This document shows positions 1 through 10,575 of a DNA stretch of 64,000 nt, one piece after another. Numbering within the stretch: position 1 is the first letter of the stretch; each line of letters opens with the position of its first letter. This DNA comes from Takakia lepidozioides (taxonomy: Eukaryota; Streptophyta; Takakiopsida; Takakiales; Takakiaceae): positions 89,260,756 through 89,324,755 of the forward strand of contig CM060731.1 in NCBI GenBank assembly GCA_030704615.1. The letters are read 5' to 3'. The translations under genes and the position numbers were made by a program. The notes under the pieces were generated by a model, which saw nothing but the letters and a program-made list of their open reading frames with translations, ran no database searches and was not told the DNA's origin.

Positions 1-426
1 AGACCATTATCCCGTCTCAGTCACCATCCCAGCATCCATCATCCCCTTTCGACCTATCCCACCCATACATGTTTCACCGCCGCAATCTAGAATCTTATCC
101 CCACTTCCCCACAATAACATAATCGCCTTTCTAAAACACTTCCAGCCAACATCCTTACACCTCATGCTAAGACTCTCCGATATACTTTCCGAAGCAAACC
201 TCGCGCAGTCCCCTAACAAAACATGGAATGACGCCGAGACCATACTCACAACTTCAATGCAAGAAATGACCAAAAGTGTGATTGGACGAGGAGTATGTCC
301 GGGCAAAGTCGAGCGGGCCATGAGCATGGTGATCGGGTACATATGCACGGTAGTAGCCACGGTGGTACTGTGTGGTCGGGTAGTCCCTGGTAGGTGCCTG
401 CATTCATGAGCGAGAACCAACGGGTT

Positions 427-672
427 TCAGCACGTTTTAGAAAGAGCTTGTGAGGTGCCAGACTGCCTGGTTATGATGCGTGATATGCAAGCCATATATA
501 ACTGGGTGTGTACATTGGCTAAGGAGATGTGGCCAAGTGTCACGAGCTTGGTGGGTGGTTGCACATAACGGGCAGTATGGGGATGGGAACAGATGTGGCC
601 AAAAGATGTGTTTGCGCTGGTGGCCCATGTATTGGGCATATCGGAATTTGAGTGTTTGTCGGATTTGTGCAT
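427..672 (-). pseudogene. LINE C-terminal CCHC zinc-knuckle fragment
   Basis: On the minus strand, positions 437-628 read C-x2-C, then HLLSQC and a RHN-like HHN element. This C-x2-C...H-x4-C pattern followed by His/Asn is usual near the C-terminus of many LINE polyproteins after RT or RNase H. The fragment lies about 120 bases downstream of the RNase H piece, where the polyprotein would continue. Stops and a frame change separate them. Assignment rests on this short motif and its position. Confidence 0.5.
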
Positions 673-793
673 CGGTGGTGGCTTTGGTTAGCCAGAAATA
701 ATTGGAGAGTTTATGGTGCAGTACATTAGATTGAGTCCATTTTTGGATGTGTACTTTGGTATGGCTGATGGAGGTTGCCGCTTGTTTATTTGC

Positions 794-1450
794 TTATTTG
801 ATTAGAGTGGTCAGGAGGTTTCGGACTGGTCTGGGTGCAGGGGGGTCCGGAACTGGGCATATAAACCAGAAGGGATGGGTGTGGGCGATGTGAATAGGGT
901 TGTTCGAGGGTTCAACTATGGTTTGGGAGGCGCCGAGTTGGGCGAGTAGGTCTGCTTCTTCATTACCATGGATGCTAGTATGCGAACGGACTTTGAGTAT
1001 ATGGACTGGGTGGCCTAGGGAGATGGCCCTCTGGACAATAGCGGCAATGAGGTTGCGGTCGGGGTGATGATGATGGGCAGAGGGGTGGGAAATGTGGTTG
1101 CGAATGAGGAATAGTGAGGTAAGGCTGTCGGTGAAGATGTAGTGTGGGGGGGGGGAGGTGTCAAGTAGAGAAAGGGCGTCATAAATGGCCATGAGTTTAG
1201 CCCGGAGGATGGTGGCAGGGCCAGGGAGCCTGAGGGCAACGCCTTGACTGGTGCCGGCGTGATAGATTCCATACCCTGCATTAGATTTGGTGAGGGATCC
1301 ATCAGTATAATGTGAATTGGCCAGTGGGTATTTGGGGATGGTGTTTTGTTGATATATTGCAGGGATTGGGGTAGAGGTGTTATTGGCGTGACTTGGGAAG
1401 GGCATGGTGTCGCAATGTTTCAAGCTTTGTTGGTTTTTTATCTGGGACAA
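794..1450 (-). pseudogene. LINE RNase HI domain, catalytic Glu replaced
   Basis: RNase HI would degrade the RNA strand of the RNA:DNA hybrid during reverse transcription. Visible motifs are YTDGS (Asp50), FTDSL (Asp108) and GNEEADLLA (Asp167), the expected Asp/Asp/Asp framework. The second catalytic position, normally Glu in R-A-E-L-x-A-I, is Lys85 (ILRAKLMAI), so this copy should be inactive. A His-rich stretch (about 125-130) lies between the second and third motifs. It follows the extra domain of 1706-2407 after about 250 bases with frame changes. Confidence 0.8.
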
Positions 1451-1705
1451 TGTGGTGGGTGTATGGGTGTGGGAGAGGATGGTTGGATAATGGATGGTGG
1501 CCTATATTTTATGAGTGATGGTGAGCAATTGTTCAAGCTGAGAAAAGAAAGATGGCGGTATGGCTGTATGCCGGGGGTTTTGGATGTGTAGAATCAGGGT
1601 TAGGGTGGGTTCTTTCCGTTTGAGATATTTGGGAAGAGGAGGGGTGTGAATATACTTAAGCTGGTTTGGGTCAATTGTGGCGAGTAGATTGACCCCTTCT
1701 GGGAG

Positions 1706-2407
1706 TTATAGAAGAGGGTGAGAGATATTAAGAGTGTTTTGTTGTGTGAAGATGAGGATTGTGGATGCAATAGGAGAGGAGTGCGCAACAAGTTTTGCCC
1801 ATTGAAGAGCTTCGTGAGAAGGAGAACCAGGTGGAAGGTGGGCAAGGCCCTGGCCTTCCCAAGTGTGTTGGGTGGCAGTACCAGTGGCTCCCAAGATACA
1901 GTCTCTGTGGTGCGGGCTAGAGAATGTGGGCAATGCCATAGGGCATGTCAGTGGGTTGGAGTAATATGAATGAGTAAGCTGGAATGTGTTGATAAGTAAA
2001 GAGAGAATATCTTGGGGTATAGTATGGTGCGCACATGCTGTTTCCAATTTAGTGAGGGACCGCGGTTTCTTGGGGGGAGTGTCTTTGAGGTAGCGATCAA
2101 CCAGCCAATATAATTCGGTAGCAAAGTCTTGTTTTGGGGGTTGTAGCGATTGTGGGGATGAGGTAGTAGTAGAGTATTTCTCCCAGAGCCACGTTAGTCT
2201 TGTATTGGTGATGAGGCCGATGAAGCGGCCATGTTGAGCGTAAATGTTGGAAAGGCGGGGGCCCATGTGGATTAGAGGTTGATCATGCTTGACATCTTTG
2301 TCAGGATTACATTCAGTTATGTAGATGTGCACGTTGGGGGCATAGAGTGGTTGATGTATATATCTGTTATCTGTAGGTTGGGCGGGAGTGGTGTGTTGTT
2401 GGTACAT
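1706..2407 (-). pseudogene. LINE extra domain, possibly PCIF1-like methyltransferase remnant
   Basis: A 233-residue reading frame between the chromodomain and RNase H pieces; it overlaps the chromodomain frame end with a frame change. The N-terminal half is Pro/Thr-rich. From about residue 90 it reads ELYWLVDRY, later YYSNPL, a FSSPHHRD...LGA block, W-x-G-x-G, then EALQWAKLVAHSSP and a hydrophobic TILIF strand. As I remember the family, PCIF1-type m6A methyltransferases show a related run: ASPLN, then FG, then NPPF, then a helix and an xFIVF strand. The catalytic NPPF is not present; the nearest string is HLPPG. I offer this as a distant, degenerate resemblance only. It could equally be an unrelated element-specific domain. 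Confidence 0.35.
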
Positions 2408-2412
2408 GTGTG

Positions 2413-2901
2413 TTAGAAGTTGGTGTTGGTTTGTTTATAGAAGGTGGTGAGGAGGGCAAGATTGTGTTCGGGGTCGCAATCGTTATGTAGGTCGAACAGG
2501 TCGTTTTCTATCTGCCATGTGTTGTCTGCGGAAGAGTACCCAACCCATTGACAGTGATAGTATGTATCAATGCAGGTGGCTCCAAAGGCATCAATGGACG
2601 TTTGGGTTTTAACTCCTAGTATAACTTCAATGATGTAAGCATTATTATTGTCGTCATATTGTGGTGAGGATGGGGGGGATGGTGCGGTGGTTAGGGGGGT
2701 GTGGGATCCTTGCATAGTAGGTGAGGGATTGGATGACGTATGCAAGTGGCGGATAGGTTCAGGATGTTGTGTGTTAGTTACTTGAGAGGGGAAATCAGAT
2801 TCTATGTCTATTTGGGTATTGGTGGCATATGCCGTTTTGAGTGTTTGGTAGATGGAAATAGTAGGGGTAGAACGGTACTGGGGGAGCAGGTCTTGAGCCA
2901 T
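2413..2901 (-). pseudogene. LINE chromodomain segment
   Basis: Residues about 89-154 (near 2440-2637) match a chromodomain: Y-I-I-E-V-I-L at the start, then HCQWVGYSSADNTW and an acidic E-N-D-L-F. The aromatic positions that form the methyl-lysine cage in HP1-type chromodomains (first Tyr, the W of W-x-GY) are present. A Pro/Ser/Thr-rich linker of about 75 residues precedes it. Chromodomains are well known at the C-terminus of Ty3/gypsy chromovirus integrases; here the domain follows a LINE-type RT. It may have targeted the element to chromatin with particular histone marks. The frame ends in a stop at 2413. Confidence 0.6.
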
Positions 2902-3561
2902 ATGCGGATAGTAGAGGCATGGGAGGTCACATTGTAGAGTGCAGGCGGTCGAGGGATGGCAGAAGAGGGTACGAAGATGATGCAGGTAACGATTGGTTTT
3001 GGTCGTGGCTCGAGAGAATTTAAGAGTGAATTCGCTAGGTTTTAAAAGTCTATGGCCAGTGGCGGTAGTAAGTTGGATGAGGATGGTGATGTGTCGTTCT
3101 TTGAAATATGTGAGGATGGGGACCTTTTGTTTGAGATAAGAAATGTCAAATTATGGTAGAGAAGGGCTTGTAAGCCATGCGCGTTCTAAGGGTGATGAGG
3201 TGTTAGGATAGTCAGGCAGATCAGTTTGTATGCTAATTTTCATTTGGCGCAGGATGAGTAGTGTGCGTGCAGTGAGGGAGTGTAGGCGGCTTGTGGGTGC
3301 AGGGATGATAATGAGTATAGGCCATTGTATTTAGATGCAAGGTATTTGAGAAGTCCCTGATAAATGATACCTAGACGCCCATGATCGTTGAGTGCTTCTT
3401 TTAATTGAGTGCCTAATGTACGAGCATATGAGATGATTAATGGGCTCGAACCAATGCCGTAGTGGTCCGTAGGTAGTTGTGTGAGGGCATTGGGGGTGCT
3501 AGTTGGTAGACCACATACACGTTTTGTTAGCTGGATAATACTTTTATCAAGTTTTTTATGT

Positions 3562-4746
3562 CTAATAAGAAGGGTGCGGCGTGGAACGAGTATTGAATAT
3601 GTGTTTGTAGTACTGATTGAATGATTGATAGTTTTGGTCGAATGACAATTGGGGATTTGAGCAAAACAATACTTTTGGTAGTGAGTTTGGATAATGTAGA
3701 TTCTTTTGGATATGCCAAATAAGGGAGGGAACGAGTTGTATGCCTAAGTAAGTGTATGGCTCGTCTGGTCCTAGGAAGGGGAAGGGTGTGTTTTGGTAGT
3801 GTACATAGAGTTTACAATGTGAGGCTATGGCAGTTTTGGTGAGCCGACTATGATGTGTGGCGGCTGTGATGACGCACTTGTGTAAGCTGAGTTCCATGCC
3901 TGACCATAGGTTGAATCTGAGTAGTTTATTAACTTGTCGGTTGAGGTGTTGTGGTTTATGTGCCAGGATGACTAGGTTGTCTGCATATGCTGTAGCTGAG
4001 ATGTCACTTGAGGAGGTTTTGTAATGATAGCCAAGCGTGCCTCGAGCTAGCCATCGAAGTAGGGGTTCTAGGAAGATAATGAATAGGTAGGGGCTTAAGG
4101 TGTCACCCTGGATAGTTCCACGAAGGATGGGGATAGGCGGGGTGGAGCCATAATATGTGCCAAAGTATTCAGTAGTGGTGTTTGTGTAGATGTTTCCTAT
4201 TAATTGGACGGCATCGGTGGGGTACCCAAGATCAAGCGTGATAGCAAGTAATCTGGCATGGTCTAGGGAGCCGAAGACATTTTTAAAATCGATATATAGA
4301 AGATAGATGTCTTGCTTTGTAAGTTTAGCATCTTCAAGTGCGGAGAGAACATATTGTATTTGTCGTGTTGTACTACGTGTAGCTCGGAATCCTTCTTGGG
4401 GGTCATTGAGAATTTGGTGTTGCTCGCCATATCTTGATAACATTGTGGTGAGCGTACTGGTGAATAGCTTGTATATGGTGTTGGCCAGTGCTATGGGTCT
4501 GTAATTACTGAGATCTGTAGGATCACCTTTTTTGAAGAGTAGAATGGTCCGACTGTGTTTCCAGGTGTGTGGGATTCGTTTTAGTTTGTAACAGAGTTGA
4601 AAGAATTTAAAAAGGAGGTAGTGAAGTTGAGGGTTTAATGCTTGAAGTATAACATTGGGTATAAGATCTTTTGAGACATGATTCGTAAAGATCAATTGTG
4701 AATAGGTCTGGAAAACCGGCCCGTTAACTGTCATCACAGCCGGCAC
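3562..4746 (-). pseudogene. LINE reverse transcriptase (YADN active site)
   Basis: A 394-residue frame with RT motifs in order: NYRPIALANTIYK (81-93), Q-EGFRATRS (117-125), YIDFKNVFGSLDH (151-163), RGTIQGDTLSPYLF (209-222), AYADNLVI (243-250) and the LHKC region. The set is typical of non-LTR RTs. Two catalytic positions look damaged: YADD reads YADN (residue 247), and the usual F-D-S of motif A is F-G-S. The frame begins on a non-ATG codon with a stop just upstream, so the N-terminus is truncated. After the fingers/palm the frame continues about 110 residues and is lost near 3562; about 660 bases of scrambled frame separate it from the chromodomain. Confidence 0.85.
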
Positions 4747-4928
4747 TCGAGGTGGCCTTCATAACGCCAGTATCACGGACATACACGATAACTTCCAAAA
4801 TCCCATTCTTCCCATCCACAAATGTTTCAAAGAAATCCATCTCACGGCATTCCGTTCACTCACAGCTATTATCACCAACAAACGCCAACTGGAATCCGAC
4901 ACTTCAAACGCACCTTAGGTCCTCCAGG

Positions 4929-4953
4929 ATACCCCTGGGTACCTAGGGGTACC
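4929..4953. repeat. Imperfect palindrome at the LINE edge
   Basis: The sequence around KpnI-like GGTACC reads TACCCCTGGGTACC followed by TAGGGGTA and is nearly its own reverse complement. It lies at the point where LINE similarity fades, followed at 5010-5030 by a second small C-rich/G-rich hairpin. It may be a junction scar or an unrelated cruciform; no function can be assigned. Confidence 0.4.
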
Positions 4954-5049
4954 CTCGCCCCCTCTATTCTTAGCGGTCACCTGGTGTCCCCCTGGACACT
5001 TTTTTGTTATAAGGCCCACCCCCGAAAGGGGGCAGTAGCCGCAAGGTGA

Positions 5050-8000
5050 AGTGACTCTTAGTTACGCCGGCCTCGGCTGGAGTCTTCTCTCTCTCCAACA
5101 ATATTTGTTATATGAACAGTACGTCAATCAACGGATAAGCCTAAAGTTTGCAAGACCCAAATTCGACAAATCTCTAAACTATATTGGAAAAAATCTAAAC
5201 TATTCGGTATGTGCAAGAAAAAAGTATTTAAAGCTCGGGTAGAAGCCTGAGATGCACAAAATCTGAGCTGGAAATGTGATGAAATAGATGACTAGATAAT
5301 TGCTAGCACATACAATGGAAATCTGGATCAATGGGTTGACACTGGCTTGACCAAGGAACGGTTGGTTGCATGGTTCCCTCAATGGTCCCCACCTGGTTCT
5401 CGAATTGGGGCCTTTGTTCCAAAATGATAAGAATATATGAATCGAGACGTTTGTTTGTTTCTTTGTTTTGTTTTGTTTTGTTTTGTAGCGTTGAGATGTC
5501 CCAAACCGCAGGCTCCGGCGCTGGTGCTTGGTACCGTTGGAAAGCCCTCGACGAGGAGGGGTGCACGGGTTTGGTCTCACGATTTTTGGACCTGCGGTGT
5601 GGGAGATGTGGAATTTTAAGTACTTTGGGTCACTGGAAATTCACGAAAAAATGCAAAGTGGGCATTCCCGGGACAATGGTTGGAGCCTCGACAGGAGAGA
5701 TATCAAGGGAAAGGTTTCCGGTTCAAATCTGATCGTAGGCTCTGCTTGGACCTAGATGACATTGGACACTTGGGCCAACGGCACAGGCTACCCTAGTAAG
5801 AATGGCTTAGGTCATTTAATGCATTCCAAAGTCCAAAGGACTTTGCCAAGTCACCAAAGAGGAAACCGAATCTCAGGAAGAGAATACAGGTGTGGGTGTA
5901 GCGAAAAGTCAGTGTTTGTGGAGCATCCGCATTTGAGCAACCAGACATCCCTCTGAGTCCTCCGCTATGGCAGCTGTCGGTGGACTATCGTTGTCTACAG
6001 TTCAAAGTGGCGCAATTTAGTAGGTAGATTGAACTTGATCAACTGAATGTAGGCATGCCTGAATTTCAAGGAAAAAAACATCTCTGAAAGGGCCCCACAC
6101 ATCACAAAAATAAAATGAAGATTTGCAAGTGCGGAATTGTGGGTTTCCAGTCTTGTGGCCGGTTTGATTTGGAGATGTAATCTATCATACCTCTTAAAAA
6201 TCCATTAAACCTTTCATGGTAGAGATTTATCGGAAGAACTCAAGGAATATGCGAGTTACGGTATCCAGAGGACAAAATTAATGTGACTGGAAGACTTGGC
6301 AGAGGTGGAGCTATGCCTGGATAGGATGCGGCGAGTAAGGCAGGAGCCATCGCATTTACCGTCCAAATTTCGAGAATGTGTGTTTTGAATGTGAATTTAC
6401 CGTCCTAAATGTGGGACGCGCTTGCGCTCTGCATCTAAGGAGGGAAGGAAGGCCATGGATCTTTGAGCTCGCAGATCTAGGAGTTTGGCAGGATGGGCGA
6501 GGTGAAGGGAGCACAATCTCGGTCTCTGAACGGAAGGTGCTACGAAGCCTGCTCGCTGGGGCGTGGCCTGGACGTAGCCCCACCACCAGCATGCAGAGTG
6601 CTTGTTCAACGGAGAGCTGGACCCGATGCTATGGCCGTGGGCCCGGTTCCACCTCTCCCAAGAGAGACCTACAGTACAAGCTGCACGTGATACAGTATTG
6701 TGTTAACAAGCTACCCTTTTTTAGTTTTCATTGATCCTTCATACCGCATAGGCCTATCTCTCGTGCAAGACCCACCTTACCCTGAGTGTCTAAAAGAAGG
6801 ATCCACAACAAGTCTGAGTGTCGATCTTCTCGCAGTTACTGACCCTTAACTGTATAGGAAGTCACAGGCAAGTCGCAATACCATATCATCACTGAGGTGT
6901 AAAGCCTGACTCCTGTTTGAGCTGACTTCGGCTGGTTCGCACCTACAAGACCCTTGGAGAATATCCAGGCAGGAAAGCCTAGGGCAACTACTACTGTCAA
7001 AGTCAATGCAAACCCTTAACACCAGAGGTGTGGACAATCACAGAAGACGCCAATGAAGGGTCCAAGAGAATCCTATCCATATCTGGAAAATACAAATGTC
7101 TTAGCATGCGGACTGTGTGATAGGCATCAACCACGGCCAGGCCAGGGGGTCACTCGCCAGTCCCAAATTCCCAACCAGCATGGCTGTTGCGGTCCTGCAT
7201 CTCGTCACCATGTGTCAGGCATGTACACGAGGCGACGTAGTGCAGCGCCGCCTCGGGTCATCACTCTCGGTTATTAACCTCATCATCATATCCGGAAAAC
7301 CCACTACATACTTTGCAAAGTTTTTGAACGCGGATTGCTCAGTGAAGAACTTGTGTACATCATTCACATTCACCTATCGATTGCCGGATCTCGAATGCTA
7401 TCACTTAGAAACGCTCCAGAACAGTCCAAAAATCAATGGGCTATCTTTGTGGCGGACAAGTCACAATGGAAATGATACCAGTGAGGGTGATGAGCGACAT
7501 CTAGTTCTAATAATGTCCGCGAGTCAAGCAAGTGGACTTAACATGTAGCCATGTAAGATTTCACCTCTGCAATTTCGACGCCGCCCAGCAAGCCTGTTAT
7601 TCCAGTAGGCGAATCTTCCAAAACCATACGCGCCGTCTGAACGAAAACTGTAGAGAATAGAGTTACCTACCTTCTGATAGCATCATCTTCACTTAGCCCT
7701 AGCCCAAAAACTCCTGGAATGGGCAGGCGTCCAAATATGGGTTTTCATGCATCCTTTCACAGGCTGCTTTTGGGCAGGGAACATCTGAATGGGCACAACT
7801 ATTTCTTGCATTATTCTTCCGACGGAAGGTCGTTATTGCAGGAATATAGGCAGTAACCGTATCCAGCGGCAAAAGTACGACTCTGTAGCTCAAGCCTGTA
7901 TCCATGAGGTGACTCGGATGAAGCTTTTCTAATGCTGTCATTCCATCACCCCGAATCTGCCGGCGATGGACAAGTCAAATATCACGAGACAACTCGCAGA

Positions 8001-9246
8001 CAAACTGTGGATGATCCCGTGTCGCACCACACACGAACAAAGCACACGATAAAAGAGACGAAGGGCCGGCAACTTAAGTAGGGAGCACACAAAGTCCAAG
8101 CGTTGCCGCGTGCCAAAGTCAGGCGGCATCCCGTGTGCGGGCGGCAGTATACGTACGTTCTAGCTACGGAGTATCGGGTCCCGTATCCATACAGAGGCCA
8201 CGCAAAGCTCGTCGCCGTCCGTTCCGCGACGGCCGTGGCACGGAAAGAGACGGACGACGGCAACAGTAGCGTCGGTTAACGTCAGGCGGACGTATCCGTT
8301 GGAATTCAGACGTACGTCGCCGCGGAGGGAGAAAGGCTTCGGTTTGACCAGCCTTAGTAAACCTGTAGGCTGCAGACGCGGAGGAAGGTGCCTCCCAACA
8401 GTTGCACGACAAGACAATCGTTGTTTATGTACTAGAGAACGCGCCCCCTAGGCCGCATTATGGCTCCTAGTGAGTCACTAGGGCGAGCCCGGATTGGCCC
8501 TGATTGGCTGCAGGCCATAATGAGCCATTAAAAGTCAAACAGCCGATTATGGCAGTCAAACAGCCGATTAGGAATGCAGAAAGCGCCAGCGCCGTGGAGC
8601 GTCGATCTTCTGCATTTTAATTTGCCTCAAAAAAGGCAGAATCTGATCCTTTACGTTATGGTTTGCCGAAATATACACTAGGCCGGTGATGCCTGCCGGA
8701 TGATGCATGTGATTTTGATGGAAAGTTCGTGAGTGGGGATGGGTGAGGAGACTGATGTCCAGGCGTTTCTGACGGTCAAGGCAAGGGATATGGCAGATAC
8801 GCTGTAAACGATGCTCACCAAATTGGGGGAGGACGAAAGTTCATGGCAGAGAGGAATGCTGGCGAGGACAAGAAGGGACGGCTGTCGCTTGGACTATTTA
8901 ATAGCGGCCTGTGCCTCTAATTCCCTACCATGCTCACCTCTCTCCGCTCTACATCTGATCTGCCAGCTTCATTCCAGCCTCCTTGCAGTGCTGGGTTTGT
9001 GTACCCTCGTGTAAGATTAGAAAGTCGCGGGTAATCAGCTTAACTAAGGCGATTCAATAAGGGGATATCGTGATCTGATTACATTAAGGACTCCCCACCA
9101 GCACTGGGATAAGGGAAGGAAGAAGAGAGAGAGATCGGTAAAGGCTTGAGCAACTTGAAATCCACTGTGGGTTACCGTCTCCAGATCTTGGAAGAGCTTC
9201 ACGTGCCAGGTGTGGAAATTAGTCTAAGAAAATTATAAGTTCAGGT
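5050..9246. other. Intergenic stretch without a recognisable gene
   Basis: I see no domain, signal peptide or credible splice-supported ORF here. Short open frames exist on both strands but look random. A GC-rich part (about 8090-8470) is CpG-dense compared with its flanks. A short direct repeat, AGTCAAACAGCCGATTA, occurs twice at about 8532-8570. The last few hundred bases must hold the phytocyanin promoter, but I cannot define a TATA box with confidence. Confidence 0.5.
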
Positions 9247-10575
9247 ATGGCGGCAGCGCAGGGAAGAGGCAATGCTAGGAGTGTTCTCATACTTCTGGGA
9301 TTGCTGGTATTTTTGCAAGGAGCGATGGCTACAGACTTCGTAGTCGGCGGATCCAATGTAACTTGGATTATTCCTGGCCAAGACTCTCTAAGTAACACTT
9401 ATTACGATTCTTGGTCAAAAAACCAAACATTCCATGTTGGGGACAATCTAGGTATGTCTGACGCCGAACTCAGCTTGCTATATTGGTTGCCACATCGCGC
9501 CTTTTAATCTATTTGAGATGTTACGTCCACTCGTAAGTGGGTTCTTTTGTGCTGGTCTGACGTACGTAAGGAATTCATCGGTGGAGCACACCGAGAGCAC
9601 ACCAAAAGTCCTTGGAAATGCTCAGGGCCCGTACGTGTAGCACTGGTTGCGGGAAATGCATCGATATATGGTAGATGGCTTCAAAGTCTTGTTCCTGTAT
9701 TCATCCAGGGCCATCTGACAAGATTCTGTCTTGAATTACGACATCTGGAAGACTCGTGTTCAATGGCAGGCCATAAGGCCGAAAGAGCTCCAGATGGTAG
9801 TTCCCCTGAGGTATTGCAAGGCCTTTAGAAATACTCATGGAATTTGCGATTTGTCACAGCTGGTCATGCTACAAAGGTAACCTGCCTCAGGTGAAGGCGT
9901 GGGCAAGTTTGCTTCAAACTGTACTAACCAAGTGGCTAATTTATTCACATGCTATTTCCTTCTAGAGGGCTGTGGTGAATTCCAGCAGAATATGGTTCTA
10001 GGGGTTGGGTAAGACCGAAAGTTCTAAAGCGACATTTATCACATGCTTTGTGACTACATCGACATGTGAACACTTGATACATTGTCTGAATGTTGCAGAA
10101 GTTACTTGTTACGATCTAGTATGTAAACATGAGGGATCAGGACGTTTCTTAGGAAGTTACACGATGATGCTTGAAAATCTCGCGCGTACTTTCTAACCAC
10201 TGTTCAATGTATCGTGCAGTCTTTACATATCGAAGTGCCGGGCACAATGTCTATGAAGTGACCGATTTAAACTACAAGAGTTGTAATGCAACCGCCATCA
10301 AGAAATACACATCAGGAAACGACACGATTGCATTATCCAAGACGGGCACCTTCTACTACCTGTGTGGAGTACCTGGTCACTGTTCTGCTGGCATGAAACT
10401 CGCCGTCACGGTTGTTTCCAGCTCCGGGGCCCCGAGTCCTGGTCCCGCTACTTCAGCTGCAACCCCCGGCCCTTCGGCGGTTCCTCCCAGTTCCTCTGGG
10501 GCAAGTGGTGTGCAATCTGCTGCAGGCATGTTTGTGGCAGCTGCTGTTTTGGCTGGTTCTGCACTTTTCTGGTAA
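9247..10575 (+). CDS. Phytocyanin (uclacyanin-like) with AGP-like tail and GPI signal; 2 exons
   Basis: A blue copper protein of the extracellular face or plasma membrane. Exon 1 is 9247-9451 and exon 2 is 10220-10575 (GT-AG intron of 768 bases, phase 1), giving 186 residues. A signal peptide covers about 1-28. The plastocyanin-like domain (about 29-133) has the copper ligands His77 (SAGHNVYEV), Cys117, His122 and Met127 (C-x4-H-x4-M), and Cys90/Cys123 as the likely disulfide. Met as axial ligand points to the uclacyanin/plantacyanin type, not stellacyanin (Gln). Residues 136-166 are Pro/Ala/Ser-rich like arabinogalactan glycomodules, and the C-terminal 20 residues are hydrophobic as in GPI-anchor signals. 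The frame is intact. Known roles of the family are in cell-wall and electron-transfer processes; the specific role here is not knowable from sequence. Confidence 0.93.

Larger units (their letters stand above)
1..4930 (-). mobile_element. 5'-truncated non-LTR (LINE) retrotransposon with chromodomain and RNase H
   Basis: Reading leftward, pieces occur in the order reverse transcriptase (3562-4746), chromodomain (2413-2901), an extra domain (1706-2407), RNase H (794-1450) and a CCHC knuckle (437-628). The RT has LINE-type landmarks (YRPI, Q-x-GF-x-A-x-RS, GTIQGD-x-LSP), not Ty3/gypsy ones. No endonuclease or ORF1 is visible upstream of the RT, and the frame is closed by a stop just before 4746, so the 5' part is missing. 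The 3' end lies beyond the left edge. Pieces sit in different frames, so the copy is dead. The left 430 bases probably belong to its C-terminal region, but I recognise no domain there. Confidence 0.8.

Noticed and set aside
7982-8417. Overlapping minus-strand frames in the GC-rich block
   Set aside because: Arg/Pro-rich translations in more than one frame are what CpG-rich DNA gives by chance; no domain, start context or splice sites.
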